Source: Bdellovibrionia bacterium (GTDB lineage Bacteria > Bdellovibrionota > Bdellovibrionia > Bdellovibrionales > JAUICD01). From it: a DNA stretch of 64,000 bases. Made by a program: the position numbers and the translations under genes. The DNA is taken from contig JAUICD010000010.1 of NCBI GenBank assembly GCA_030427965.1, positions 18,691 through 82,690 on the forward strand. The letters are read 5' to 3'. The notes under the pieces were generated by a model that was not told the DNA's origin, searched no databases, and saw only the letters and a program-made list of their open reading frames with translations. Shown here one piece after another: positions 26,538 to 34,619 of the stretch; position 1 is the first letter of the stretch; every line of letters begins with the position of its first letter.

Positions 26538-27692
26538 ACTCTTATAAACTGCTTCAAGTACTTGCCAGGAGTGTCCGTAATTTAAGAGTTTTCCATTAAC
26601 ATAAATAGCTGGTGTCCCAGCCACCCCAGCATCTTTTCCTTGTTTTGCTTGGGAAGAGATAAACTCTTTTGTAGCTGGGTCATTCATACATGCTTTGAAA
26701 GAGTCGATACTAGAGCCAAAATCTTCAGCCTTTTTAGGTATTTCTGAAATTTTGGTGCTAGTGAATTGCTCAAATAACCAGTCATGTAGTTTCCAGCTTC
26801 CGGTTTCTTTAAAAGAGCAGTGGGCAGCATAGGCCATCTTACAGCTTTTCCCGTCTCCACTACGGTTTATAGCTTCATTGCATATTCCATCAAGGGGGAA
26901 GGAAAGAAAGTAAAATTGAACCTCAGGGTGGCTAAGAGCGAAGTTATGGAGGATTGGGGATGCATTCTTGCAGTGTATGCATTGAAAGTCGGCAAACTCA
27001 ACGATTGTCATTTTGGGGTTCTTTAAATCGGATTTGAGTTTTAAAGCTCCATCCGTATTGAATTCAATTTTATGGCTCATTTTCCAATCATTTAGATTGG
27101 CTTCAATAAGACTTTTGTTGAGCGGGTTCATTTTGTGAATGAGTGCACGCCCAAGCCCCCAGGAAACAAGAGGAAAAAGAACAATCAGAATTAAAGTTGT
27201 TTTTCCGGCAGGTTGGAAGAGGTACTGAATCGACTTGATTAAAGAAGAGTCATTGGAGGTTTGGTTGGATTTATAAATTGCACCTAAGGAGATAAAGCTC
27301 AGTATGTAAGCAAAAATACAAAAAAGGCAGAACGTTCCAAGTGAAAGTGCGGAGATTGTTCCCATAGCCACTGAAACTATGGCTATGAGTAAAGCGCCGA
27401 CAAGGGAGAGTTTTCTTAGTTTTTGAGAGGATGATTCGTCTGAGGTTGAAATGGCATTAATAAAAACGACTGTAAGTACCACGTTTGCCAAGAATCCCCA
27501 CAGGGCAAGTGGTGTTCCAAGAAGGGTTGAGTATGGGGACAGGTTCACGACGTCACAGTTGAGCCCTTCATTAATGTTACATAAGCTCTTTGAGCCACCT
27601 TGTCCAAATTTGAGTTCGAGATGCTTAAAAGTCAAATATCCAAGATCAATAAGCGCTAGAATTTGAGAAGCAAAAAAAATACGAATAGCCAT
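26532..27692 (-). CDS. Vitamin K epoxide reductase-like (VKOR) - DsbA/thioredoxin fusion protein
   Basis: The 386-residue fusion combines both halves of a disulfide-forming system. Residues 1-180 are a VKOR domain with four or five TM helices, the loop Cys pair (SLCNINEGLNCDVV) and the CLFC redox centre. Residues about 210-386 form a DsbA-like thioredoxin domain with FADFQCIHCKNASP as active site and the cis-Pro loop (AGVAGTPAIYVNG). VKOR reoxidises the thioredoxin partner using quinone. ATG 27692 is supported by GAGGTAAC; the frame extends 54 nt upstream. It would serve the many Cys-containing exported proteins of the window. Confidence 0.88.
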   Translation of the reverse strand: MAIRIFFASQILALIDLGYLTFKHLELKFGQGGSKSLCNINEGLNCDVVNLSPYSTLLGTPLALWGFLANVVLTVVFINAISTSDESSSQKLRKLSLVGALLIAIVSVAMGTISALSLGTFCLFCIFAYILSFISLGAIYKSNQTSNDSSLIKSIQYLFQPAGKTTLILIVLFPLVSWGLGRALIHKMNPLNKSLIEANLNDWKMSHKIEFNTDGALKLKSDLKNPKMTIVEFADFQCIHCKNASPILHNFALSHPEVQFYFLSFPLDGICNEAINRSGDGKSCKMAYAAHCSFKETGSWKLHDWLFEQFTSTKISEIPKKAEDFGSSIDSFKACMNDPATKEFISSQAKQGKDAGVAGTPAIYVNGKLLNYGHSWQVLEAVYKSL

Positions 27693-27980
27693 TGTTACCT
27701 CTAAGTTGAAATTCGGCTGTTGATGGTTTCGCTCTACGATAAACAATCGACAACATCTTAAGGAATAACTTTAAAGAAGTTGGAGTTCAAAGCCCTAGTT
27801 TTAATTTTCTGCAACTCGGCGTCCCAATGTTGATGGGAATAGACCTAGTCTTTTGGCGAGCCCAAAAACAGGATCTTGTTGAGACTCCCCTTAAGGCATG
27901 GGATTCTTAAAAAGCAGAGCGAATTCAACTAGTTTACGTTATTCGTCATGATTCGGGTTTGAATCAAGGAGGCTCGGCTT

Positions 27981-29501
27981 ATGGAGACTTGGTACATCAA
28001 TAAAAATGGACGTCCAATGGGGCCATTTTCTCATGAAGAACTTGAGAGAAAGATTCGAAATCAAGAAATCTCTAGAGAAACTCAAATTCATCGTTTAGGT
28101 GAATCTAAGTGGATGCCAATATCAAGTTTTGAAATATTTGAATCTATTCTTAAAGAAAAGGTTTCCTCGCGAATTCCCCATCCAGAGGACGATCCTATTT
28201 GGGTAGTGCTTGTGGAGGGGGAGGATGGGGCTTACAGGCAAGTCGGCCCTCTCTCACGTGATGACATCTATGAAAAGGTTCACAAAGGAGAGATTCAATT
28301 TTCGGACCATGTTTGGAAAAAGGGTTTTTCTGAGTGGAAGAAATTGACGGATCTAGAGGAGCTTTTTCCTCATACAGACGAAGAAAAAAAAGAAAAATTG
28401 AATTTGAATGAGGATGAAGAGCCAATTCTGGAATCTGTTATGACATTTTCTCCAAAAGAAATTTCATTTGAAGAAACAGTTGGAGTGGATGAGGAAAACT
28501 TGGCAAGTGAATTTGGAAGGCCTGTTGAGTGGGAAGTTGTTGAAAGGGATTTGGAAATTGAAGAGCCTAAACTGGAATCAAAAGAAATAGATTTTGATTT
28601 AGATGAATCTTCAAAAGATAAAAAAGAGTCTATTTTAGAAGAGAGCTCTATATCCCAAGAGAACTTTCCAAAACCCTCTTCTCGTGTTCAATCTCAGTTT
28701 TTACAAAATTTGATTGTAGGAGCTGGAGTTATCATAATATTTGTAGCAACTCTTGCTTGGTTATTTGGTGATAAATCAGAAGAGCAAAAAGTGAGTCAGG
28801 TGGTTCAAAAGGAGATATCTCTCACCCACAGTCATAGTGGCAAAGAATTGGACTTCTTTGCTCCTCGTCACCCCATGCAGAATTTGAATATTCGAGTCGA
28901 ATCCGTAAAAGGAAAGGTTCTCTCCAAAAATTCGTTTGAAAAGGTCATTCGCATTGAATTAGATAAAAAAGGGAGAACGAAGGTTCGTCTAGATCAGTGG
29001 GCGCCTCAGGATGGATATTATAAAGTTCGAGCTCGTGTTGGAAAGGCGAGTCTTGAAAGACAAATTTTTATTGGTCCCAGCAAGAAGAATTTTGAAGTCA
29101 GGCTAAGTGAGTTTAAATCTGAAATGGCAAGTCCTGTTGTTGTTCCAGCGCCTCCTCAAAATAAGATCAAAGTCCCAAAGGAACTGCAGGTGACTTATCA
29201 ACTCGCAAGAGAGTTGGAAAAGGGCTTTTCTAATTCAAAGAGCAACCCTATGGCTTGGCGAGGTTTTTATCAGGGGTGGTTGAAGAGATACTATGGGGAG
29301 GGGCAGAACCCACTTGCTTTGAAAAATACCGAGTTGGAATCGACTGGAATTACAAAAAAACATCATTCCTTGATTGAACAACTTGAAGTGGTATCTGGCC
29401 GTATGGATCAGCAGATTCGATTTAAAGGAAGTCAAATTCGCAATATTCAGCTTTCTATATCGGCAAATAAATTGATTGAAGAATATAAGAGTCTTTACTG
29501 A
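27981..29501 (+). CDS. Tandem GYF_2-domain membrane protein
   Basis: A 506-residue protein with two N-terminal GYF_2 domains (about 1-58: METWYINKNGRPMGPFSHEEL; about 72-130: YRQVGPLSRDDIYEKVHKGE). Each has the W...GP(F/L)S pattern. An acidic linker of about 100 residues follows, then one TM helix (LIVGAGVIIIFVATLAWLFG, about 240-260) and a predicted extracytoplasmic basic domain of about 240 residues. GYF_2 domains are common at the N termini of bacterial membrane proteins and probably bind proteins. Function unknown. AAGGAGG lies upstream. The 288-nt gap before it shows no gene. Confidence 0.78.
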   Translation: METWYINKNGRPMGPFSHEELERKIRNQEISRETQIHRLGESKWMPISSFEIFESILKEKVSSRIPHPEDDPIWVVLVEGEDGAYRQVGPLSRDDIYEKVHKGEIQFSDHVWKKGFSEWKKLTDLEELFPHTDEEKKEKLNLNEDEEPILESVMTFSPKEISFEETVGVDEENLASEFGRPVEWEVVERDLEIEEPKLESKEIDFDLDESSKDKKESILEESSISQENFPKPSSRVQSQFLQNLIVGAGVIIIFVATLAWLFGDKSEEQKVSQVVQKEISLTHSHSGKELDFFAPRHPMQNLNIRVESVKGKVLSKNSFEKVIRIELDKKGRTKVRLDQWAPQDGYYKVRARVGKASLERQIFIGPSKKNFEVRLSEFKSEMASPVVVPAPPQNKIKVPKELQVTYQLARELEKGFSNSKSNPMAWRGFYQGWLKRYYGEGQNPLALKNTELESTGITKKHHSLIEQLEVVSGRMDQQIRFKGSQIRNIQLSISANKLIEEYKSLY

Positions 29502-29770
29502 CTGACGCGATCTCGGAAGTCTTTTCCGGGGCGAAATTTTGGAACTTTCGTGGCTGGAATTTTGACGGAGTTTCCATTTTGAGGGTTTCGGCCCACTCGT
29601 TCTTTTCTTTTGGTTCTTGAAAATGTGCCAAATCCGACAAGCTTAACTTCATCACCTTTTGAAACTGTTTTCTCAATGACATCGACTATTGCATCAAGGG
29701 CTGCCTCAACCTGCGCTTGACTCAATTTGCTCAATTGCGCGGATTTCTTTACGAGTTCAGCTTTATTCAT
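29495..29770 (-). CDS. hup: HU-family DNA-binding protein
   Basis: HU compacts DNA and bends it non-specifically. The 91-residue protein has the full fold: MNKAELVKKSAQLSKLSQAQ, AALDAIVDVIEKTVSKGDEVKLVGFGTFS, the DNA-clasping arm RVGRNPQNG and the C-terminal FRPGKDFRDRV. GAGGGGCC precedes the ATG. Its last 7 nt overlap the end of the GYF_2 gene in convergent orientation. The symbol is generic; I cannot tell hupA from hupB. Confidence 0.93.
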   Translation of the reverse strand: MNKAELVKKSAQLSKLSQAQVEAALDAIVDVIEKTVSKGDEVKLVGFGTFSRTKRKERVGRNPQNGNSVKIPATKVPKFRPGKDFRDRVSQ

Positions 29771-29915
29771 ATGGCCCCTCTTAACTGCCCGGAAAAGGGC
29801 ATGGGGGCAAGCTAGTCGAGTGGTTCGATCTGGTCAAGCATATGACATTGGGTATTGATGTTTTTCCAATCGAATTGTTTCCAAATTTTGAAAAAACTTG
29901 CTAGATTGGCGGGAG

Positions 29916-31607
29916 ATGTTGACCTCAATAAAAAATCACCTGGCACAGCACCTTCTAGGTTCGATTCCTCTATCAGAGAACGAAATATTTTCTATGCTAG
30001 AAATGCCCAAAGACCTGTCTCACGGCCATCTTGCATTTCCTACATTTCGTTTGGCCAAGGAATTGAAGAAAAGTCCTCCAGCTATTGCCGAAGAGCTGTC
30101 GAAGAAAATTTCATGTGGAGATTTTTTAGGGTCAGTTAATTCTGTCGGAGGATTTCTAAATTTTAAGTTCAAAAGCAAGTTTATTCAAAATGAAATCATT
30201 GAATCTATAATTTTAAAAAAAGAGATTGGGCATACCAACACTGGAAATGGCAGAAAGGTGGTTGTGGATTACTCTTCGCCCAATGTAGCAAAGCCTCTTG
30301 GCATTGGTCATTTGAGGGCGACAGTGATCGGACAAGCAATATGCAACTTAGCACGTACGCAAGGCTATGAGGTTTTGGGGTTGAATTACATAGGGGATTG
30401 GGGAGTTCAGTTTGGAAAACTTGCTTGGGCTTATACCAACTGGAAAGAAGAGTATGACTTTGAAAATGCACCCTTTGAATCCCTATATGAGATGTATGTG
30501 CGCTTTCACTCTGAGGCAGAAAACGATCCTGAGATGAATGAAAACGGTGCGGAGTTCTTTAGACGCTTAGAAAGCGGTGACGCGGAGGTTGAAAAACTTT
30601 GGAAGTCATTTATTGAAATCACAATGGAAGAGCATCAAAAACTCTATGCTTTATTAGGAATTGAGTTTGATTTGGTCCAAGGTGAATCGTTTTACAATGA
30701 TAAGATGGAAGCTGCAGTTCAGAGACTTAAAGAGAAGCAACTGCTTGTGGAGAGTGAGGGGGCTCAAGTTGTTTATATCAATGAAAAGGACCCTCCTTGT
30801 TTGATTAAGAAATCTGATGGCTCTTCTCTTTATGCAACTCGAGACATTGCCAGTGCAATTTATCGACATGAAGAGATGAAGGGTGAGGATTTACTCTATG
30901 TTGTAGGCGCTGATCAAAGTTTACACTTCAAGCAGGTCTTTGGTGTCTTAGAAAAACTGGGGTATGAGTGGGCAAAAAATTGCCAACACATTGCTTTTGG
31001 TTTGTATCGTTTCAAAGATGGAAAAATGTCCACACGCAAAGGCAATTTAATATTTATGAAAGATGTGATTCATAAGTCTATTGAAATTGCAGGAAATATT
31101 ATCCAGCAAAAGAACCCCAATTTAGAAAACAAGAGTTTGGTTGCATCTCAAGTCGGAGTGGGAGCAATTGTTTTCAATGATTTGGTGAATGATCGTGTAA
31201 AGAATGTGGAATTTGATTGGGAAAGAGCTTTGGACTTTGAGGGGGATAGTGGTCCCTACGTTCAATACTGTGTTGTGCGCTGTAAAAGCTTGATCCGAAA
31301 ATATGGAAAGACTATTGAAAAAGAGTTTCAGGTGGATTTGGACTCCCCAGAGGAACAGAGCCTTCAGATTCATTTGTTGCATTTTGAAGATATTCTAGGA
31401 CAGTCTTGGAAGCATAGAAAACCCAATCTCTTAGCTCAGTATCTTTTAAAGGTTTGTTCTGAGTTCAATCACTTTTACAATAAGCAAAGAATTATAGGCT
31501 CCAAGCCTGAAGTCGAGGCTTCGCGTATGACTCTTGTCCATAGTGTACAACGAGTCCTAGAAAAAGGCCTTGAAGTCCTAGGAATTCCTGCCCCAGATCA
31601 AATGTAA
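29916..31607 (+). CDS. argS: Arginyl-tRNA synthetase
   Basis: Class I synthetase charging tRNA-Arg. The N-terminal tRNA D-loop domain covers about 1-90. The HIGH-type motif reads GIGHLRAT after VVDYSSPNVAKPLG, and the second signature is KDGKMSTRKGN. The C-terminal anticodon-binding domain ends at about residue 563. ATG 29916 gives MLTSIKNHLAQHLL, which fits the family; a TTG at 29898 is an alternative with no better ribosome site. Length is standard. Confidence 0.96.
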   Translation: MLTSIKNHLAQHLLGSIPLSENEIFSMLEMPKDLSHGHLAFPTFRLAKELKKSPPAIAEELSKKISCGDFLGSVNSVGGFLNFKFKSKFIQNEIIESIILKKEIGHTNTGNGRKVVVDYSSPNVAKPLGIGHLRATVIGQAICNLARTQGYEVLGLNYIGDWGVQFGKLAWAYTNWKEEYDFENAPFESLYEMYVRFHSEAENDPEMNENGAEFFRRLESGDAEVEKLWKSFIEITMEEHQKLYALLGIEFDLVQGESFYNDKMEAAVQRLKEKQLLVESEGAQVVYINEKDPPCLIKKSDGSSLYATRDIASAIYRHEEMKGEDLLYVVGADQSLHFKQVFGVLEKLGYEWAKNCQHIAFGLYRFKDGKMSTRKGNLIFMKDVIHKSIEIAGNIIQQKNPNLENKSLVASQVGVGAIVFNDLVNDRVKNVEFDWERALDFEGDSGPYVQYCVVRCKSLIRKYGKTIEKEFQVDLDSPEEQSLQIHLLHFEDILGQSWKHRKPNLLAQYLLKVCSEFNHFYNKQRIIGSKPEVEASRMTLVHSVQRVLEKGLEVLGIPAPDQM

Positions 31608-31676
31608 TTTCAAAATTTATGTGAAAAGGCCCCTAACTCCTTTAATACCCTTTGGAATTCACCGATAGAGTATTTG

Positions 31677-32351
31677 ATGAGTCATCGATTGTATATACAT
31701 ACACAGCTCTTGATTTATGTCGCTCTTATGGGGGGCTTCTTCTTCTTTCAGAATCATTTTAGTGGGATTGATGGTTTAAAAGAAGAGTTGAAATCCGTAA
31801 AGAACAATTTGAGATCAGAAAGAGTCAAAGTTGCAATTGCTGAATATCAATTGGAAGATTATCGACAAACTGTTGCGACATACATTCCAAAGGCAGTCAA
31901 AGCTCACTCAGACTATGGATTAAGAAGTCTTGCCAGCATATCCCAATTGAATGACTCAGGGTTGAAGATTTCTGATCCAACTAAAATTGTTGAAAATGGA
32001 CAAAAGCTTTGTGCAGAAGAAAGATTTGCTCGAGGACAAGTGCATCTGAAAGATTACATTGAAAATTTCCCAATGGGAAAGAAAGTGATTGAAGCCCATT
32101 TTCTTTTACACAAATGTTACATGGATGCTGGGGATATTGCAGATGGAATCAGTGTGACTGAGCTTATGGCCAAAAGATATCCTGAAAGCGAACTCACAGC
32201 ACTTGCTTTGATAAACAGTGGGGATGTCTATATCGCTCGAGATCGGTATGTTGATGCAAAATTTATGTTCCAATTGGTTCGTAAAAATTTTAAAGCATTC
32301 CCTCAAGTGCAGAAAGCGTTGAATCAAAGGCGAGACAAATGGGATTATTGA
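31677..32351 (+). CDS. Membrane-anchored TPR-like protein
   Basis: A protein of about 224 residues with an N-terminal TM or uncleaved signal (LLIYVALMGGFFFFQ), a short coiled coil (about 35-65), and a helical C-terminal half with TPR-like repeats (EERFARGQVHLKDYIENFP, KKVIEAHFLLHKCYMDAG, ALALINSGDVYIARDRY). The pattern resembles the BamD/CpoB group of envelope TPR proteins, but I cannot name it. ATG 31677 is preferred to the adjacent TTG. The stop overlaps the next gene by 13 nt, so the two are coupled. Confidence 0.6.
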   Translation: MSHRLYIHTQLLIYVALMGGFFFFQNHFSGIDGLKEELKSVKNNLRSERVKVAIAEYQLEDYRQTVATYIPKAVKAHSDYGLRSLASISQLNDSGLKISDPTKIVENGQKLCAEERFARGQVHLKDYIENFPMGKKVIEAHFLLHKCYMDAGDIADGISVTELMAKRYPESELTALALINSGDVYIARDRYVDAKFMFQLVRKNFKAFPQVQKALNQRRDKWDY

Positions 32352-33079
32352 AATATGTGTTTCAATTCTTTCTATTTCTACTGGCATTGACTTTAGAAGT
32401 GCGTGTCAAAGCAGACATCAATCAATGGCCTGCAGATTGTAATTCAGGAGCACTTTGTGGCTTTGAAGCAACAGGTGTTCTTGAGAGAAAAGATTTTGAT
32501 TCAACAACAGTGCTTTTTTCAGAATCTTCCGTTCTTGTGACTCGTGATCCAGGGCATTTGAGTTTTGTAAAAGGAGTCTTTTGGTTAAATGTAAAAAAGA
32601 AGTTGAAGTTTGAGTCCACGCTTGCTCGTGGGGTTCTTGCTCCTGGAATTTATAAGTTCCGTGTTACCAAAGAAAGAATAAACTACTCTGTAGCTCAAGG
32701 GGATATGGTGATTTGGGGTAAGGGGCATGAGAAACCACTACGTGTGCGATCTGGATTTAGCAATCATGTTTCTCAAGTAGATAAAAGTGGGAAGGCTGTG
32801 TTTGGTGTTTTGGAGCCAGCTCCTTGGAGTGAGTTAAGGTTACTGGTGGCGATGTTTCATAAATCTGATAAAATGTCTTTTCGTGAGGAAATTGCGAAAA
32901 TATATGAACTCTGGAAAGTTGCTGTTGAGTTGAGTTCAAAGGTTCAAAAAGAAGTGGCCGACTATGAGCTTCATAAGCACTATAAGGCGGAGCAGGCAGC
33001 TCTTCAAAAGAAGAAGGCCTGGAAGAGGGAGCGTGTTTGGCTCAAGAACCAATATTGGAATAAGGTTTTTGAGCAGTAG
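32339..33079 (+). CDS. Exported FecR-like protein of unknown function
   Basis: A 246-residue protein with a signal peptide (LLKYVFQFFLFLLALTLEVRVKA). Residues about 50-145 form a beta-rich region (VLVTRDPGHLSFVKGVFWLNV ... YSVAQGDMVIWGKG) that looks FecR-like, though weakly. The C-terminal 80 residues are helical and basic (YKAEQAALQKKKAWKRERVW). It is translationally coupled to the TPR protein. A peptidoglycan or surface-polymer role is possible but unproven. Confidence 0.5.
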   Translation: MGLLKYVFQFFLFLLALTLEVRVKADINQWPADCNSGALCGFEATGVLERKDFDSTTVLFSESSVLVTRDPGHLSFVKGVFWLNVKKKLKFESTLARGVLAPGIYKFRVTKERINYSVAQGDMVIWGKGHEKPLRVRSGFSNHVSQVDKSGKAVFGVLEPAPWSELRLLVAMFHKSDKMSFREEIAKIYELWKVAVELSSKVQKEVADYELHKHYKAEQAALQKKKAWKRERVWLKNQYWNKVFEQ

Positions 33080-33324
33080 TACGATCGTTCCTTTTTGGTC
33101 TAAATTCAGCCATTTATAGAACCTAAGAGTCCTATCTATGTCAAATCTATGCGTCTAAAAAAATGATATCTCTTGCCAATTTTGGTCCTTTTTTACGAAT
33201 TTCCACACTTAAAATAGGGTGAATTTTCATCATCTTCATCAGAGAGTGTTTATTTTTCTTAATTATGGAACTTTCCTGGCATACGGCCTGCAGATATGGA
33301 GTGTAGGTACAGGTGAGGATTCCC

Positions 33325-34602
33325 ATGGTTGAGAGTGTACAGTACATGAAATCAAGTGTTTTTAGGCTTTTACGTCTAGAGTGCTTTTTTCTTATCTGCA
33401 CACTTTGTTTGCTTCCGCTAGAGGTCTTTTCGCAGGTTGTTCTTCCTCAAGGGATCTGGCACCCGCGTTTGATGTTTGGAACGGTTTCCGAAGTTTCAAG
33501 TGAGTTTAGTGATGAGGGTAAACTAAATAACATCGGTCGATACAATCAAACATTTGATTCAGATTTTTTGAAAAACCAAATCCCTGAATTTGGAGTTCTC
33601 TGTGATCTTCTAAACGAATATTCGGGAAGTTATGAACTCTGTGACGAAATCAATCTTGGTTCACTGAAGTTTTCAGGAAGCCCAACGATAAGCTATATAG
33701 CGCCAGTGATTGCATATGGAGTTTCAAGTAAAGTTACAATTGGTGTTGCCGTTCCAGTTGTTTCGATGACTGGAAATGTCAGTGTGGAGCAAGTGGGAAG
33801 CAATAATGCCAACGCTGTTCGAGCTCAAATTGCGGGTAGTTCTGTGCAAGCTCAATTTGATGAAGCCTTTGATAAAATGTCCAATGCAGATCTCGTTGCG
33901 GAATTCAATAAGGCTCTTGATGAGAGAGGCTATGAACCAATCGGTGAGCGAAACTTCTCTGTGCTTGGAGATATTCAACTTCTGACATTTTATGAATACT
34001 ATCAGACGACTTATTGGAATAATTATCTTCAACTGATGTTCAATCTGCCGACTGGCCCACAGGATGATCCAGATGACTTGATGGATTTCCCAAACTTTCA
34101 CCAAACAGGGTTTCGTTTAAAAAATCATCATGATGTTCGGCCTTACAGAAGATGGACTTTGGGGTTTGCTTACTCATATTTCTGGAAAATCCAAGATACG
34201 ACTGTTAAAAGAGTTCCTGAAAACGAAGATGATATTTTGCCAGATGAAGATCGGAAGGAGTCTGTCACAAGAGATCTTGGCGATATTGTGACACTAGATA
34301 TCTACACAAAGTATGGGCTTACCGATTTTATCTATGTCAATGCTGGGATTGAAATGGCTCATAAAGCAAAAGATGAATACTCTGGTTCCAATCCTGATTG
34401 GGATTATGATTTGTTGGAAAGAGACACAGAAGCCAATTGGATTGGTGGTAAAGTTGGTCTTACATTTACAACAGTGGATTGGTACAAGTCTGGGCGATTT
34501 AAAATGCCGTTTATGATTTCGTATAATTATTCAGATATTTTAGATGGGAAGAATGTTCCAAAACAGGTGAAACACGAAGGGAGCTTGCTCCTTTTCTTTT
34601 GA
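33325..34602 (+). CDS. Predicted outer-membrane beta-barrel protein
   Basis: A 425-residue protein with a signal peptide (LECFFLICTLCLLPLEVFSQ) and a mature region of alternating polar and aromatic residues, typical of barrels (YYQTTYWNNYLQLMFNLP; WTLGFAYSYFWKI; IYVNAGIEMAH), ending in LLLFF with a terminal Phe, a common signal for barrel insertion. Pore or substrate is unknown. ATG 33325 has AGGTGAGGA 5 nt upstream. It lies 17 nt before a large lipoprotein gene, so the two are probably one unit. The 245-nt gap before it holds no supported gene. Confidence 0.68.
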   Translation: MVESVQYMKSSVFRLLRLECFFLICTLCLLPLEVFSQVVLPQGIWHPRLMFGTVSEVSSEFSDEGKLNNIGRYNQTFDSDFLKNQIPEFGVLCDLLNEYSGSYELCDEINLGSLKFSGSPTISYIAPVIAYGVSSKVTIGVAVPVVSMTGNVSVEQVGSNNANAVRAQIAGSSVQAQFDEAFDKMSNADLVAEFNKALDERGYEPIGERNFSVLGDIQLLTFYEYYQTTYWNNYLQLMFNLPTGPQDDPDDLMDFPNFHQTGFRLKNHHDVRPYRRWTLGFAYSYFWKIQDTTVKRVPENEDDILPDEDRKESVTRDLGDIVTLDIYTKYGLTDFIYVNAGIEMAHKAKDEYSGSNPDWDYDLLERDTEANWIGGKVGLTFTTVDWYKSGRFKMPFMISYNYSDILDGKNVPKQVKHEGSLLLFF

Positions 34603-34619
34603 GAGAGCAGAAAGTAGAT

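Noticed and set aside
29955..29975. A GGTTCGATTCC tRNA T-loop-like string
   Set aside because: It lies inside argS near its start, and no acceptor, anticodon or D-arm pairing surrounds it.
33147..33401. Leftward frame of 84 residues in the gap before the outer-membrane barrel gene
   Set aside because: It overlaps the start and signal peptide of the barrel gene, has no ribosome site and no family match. Composition is mildly protein-like, so it is not fully excluded.
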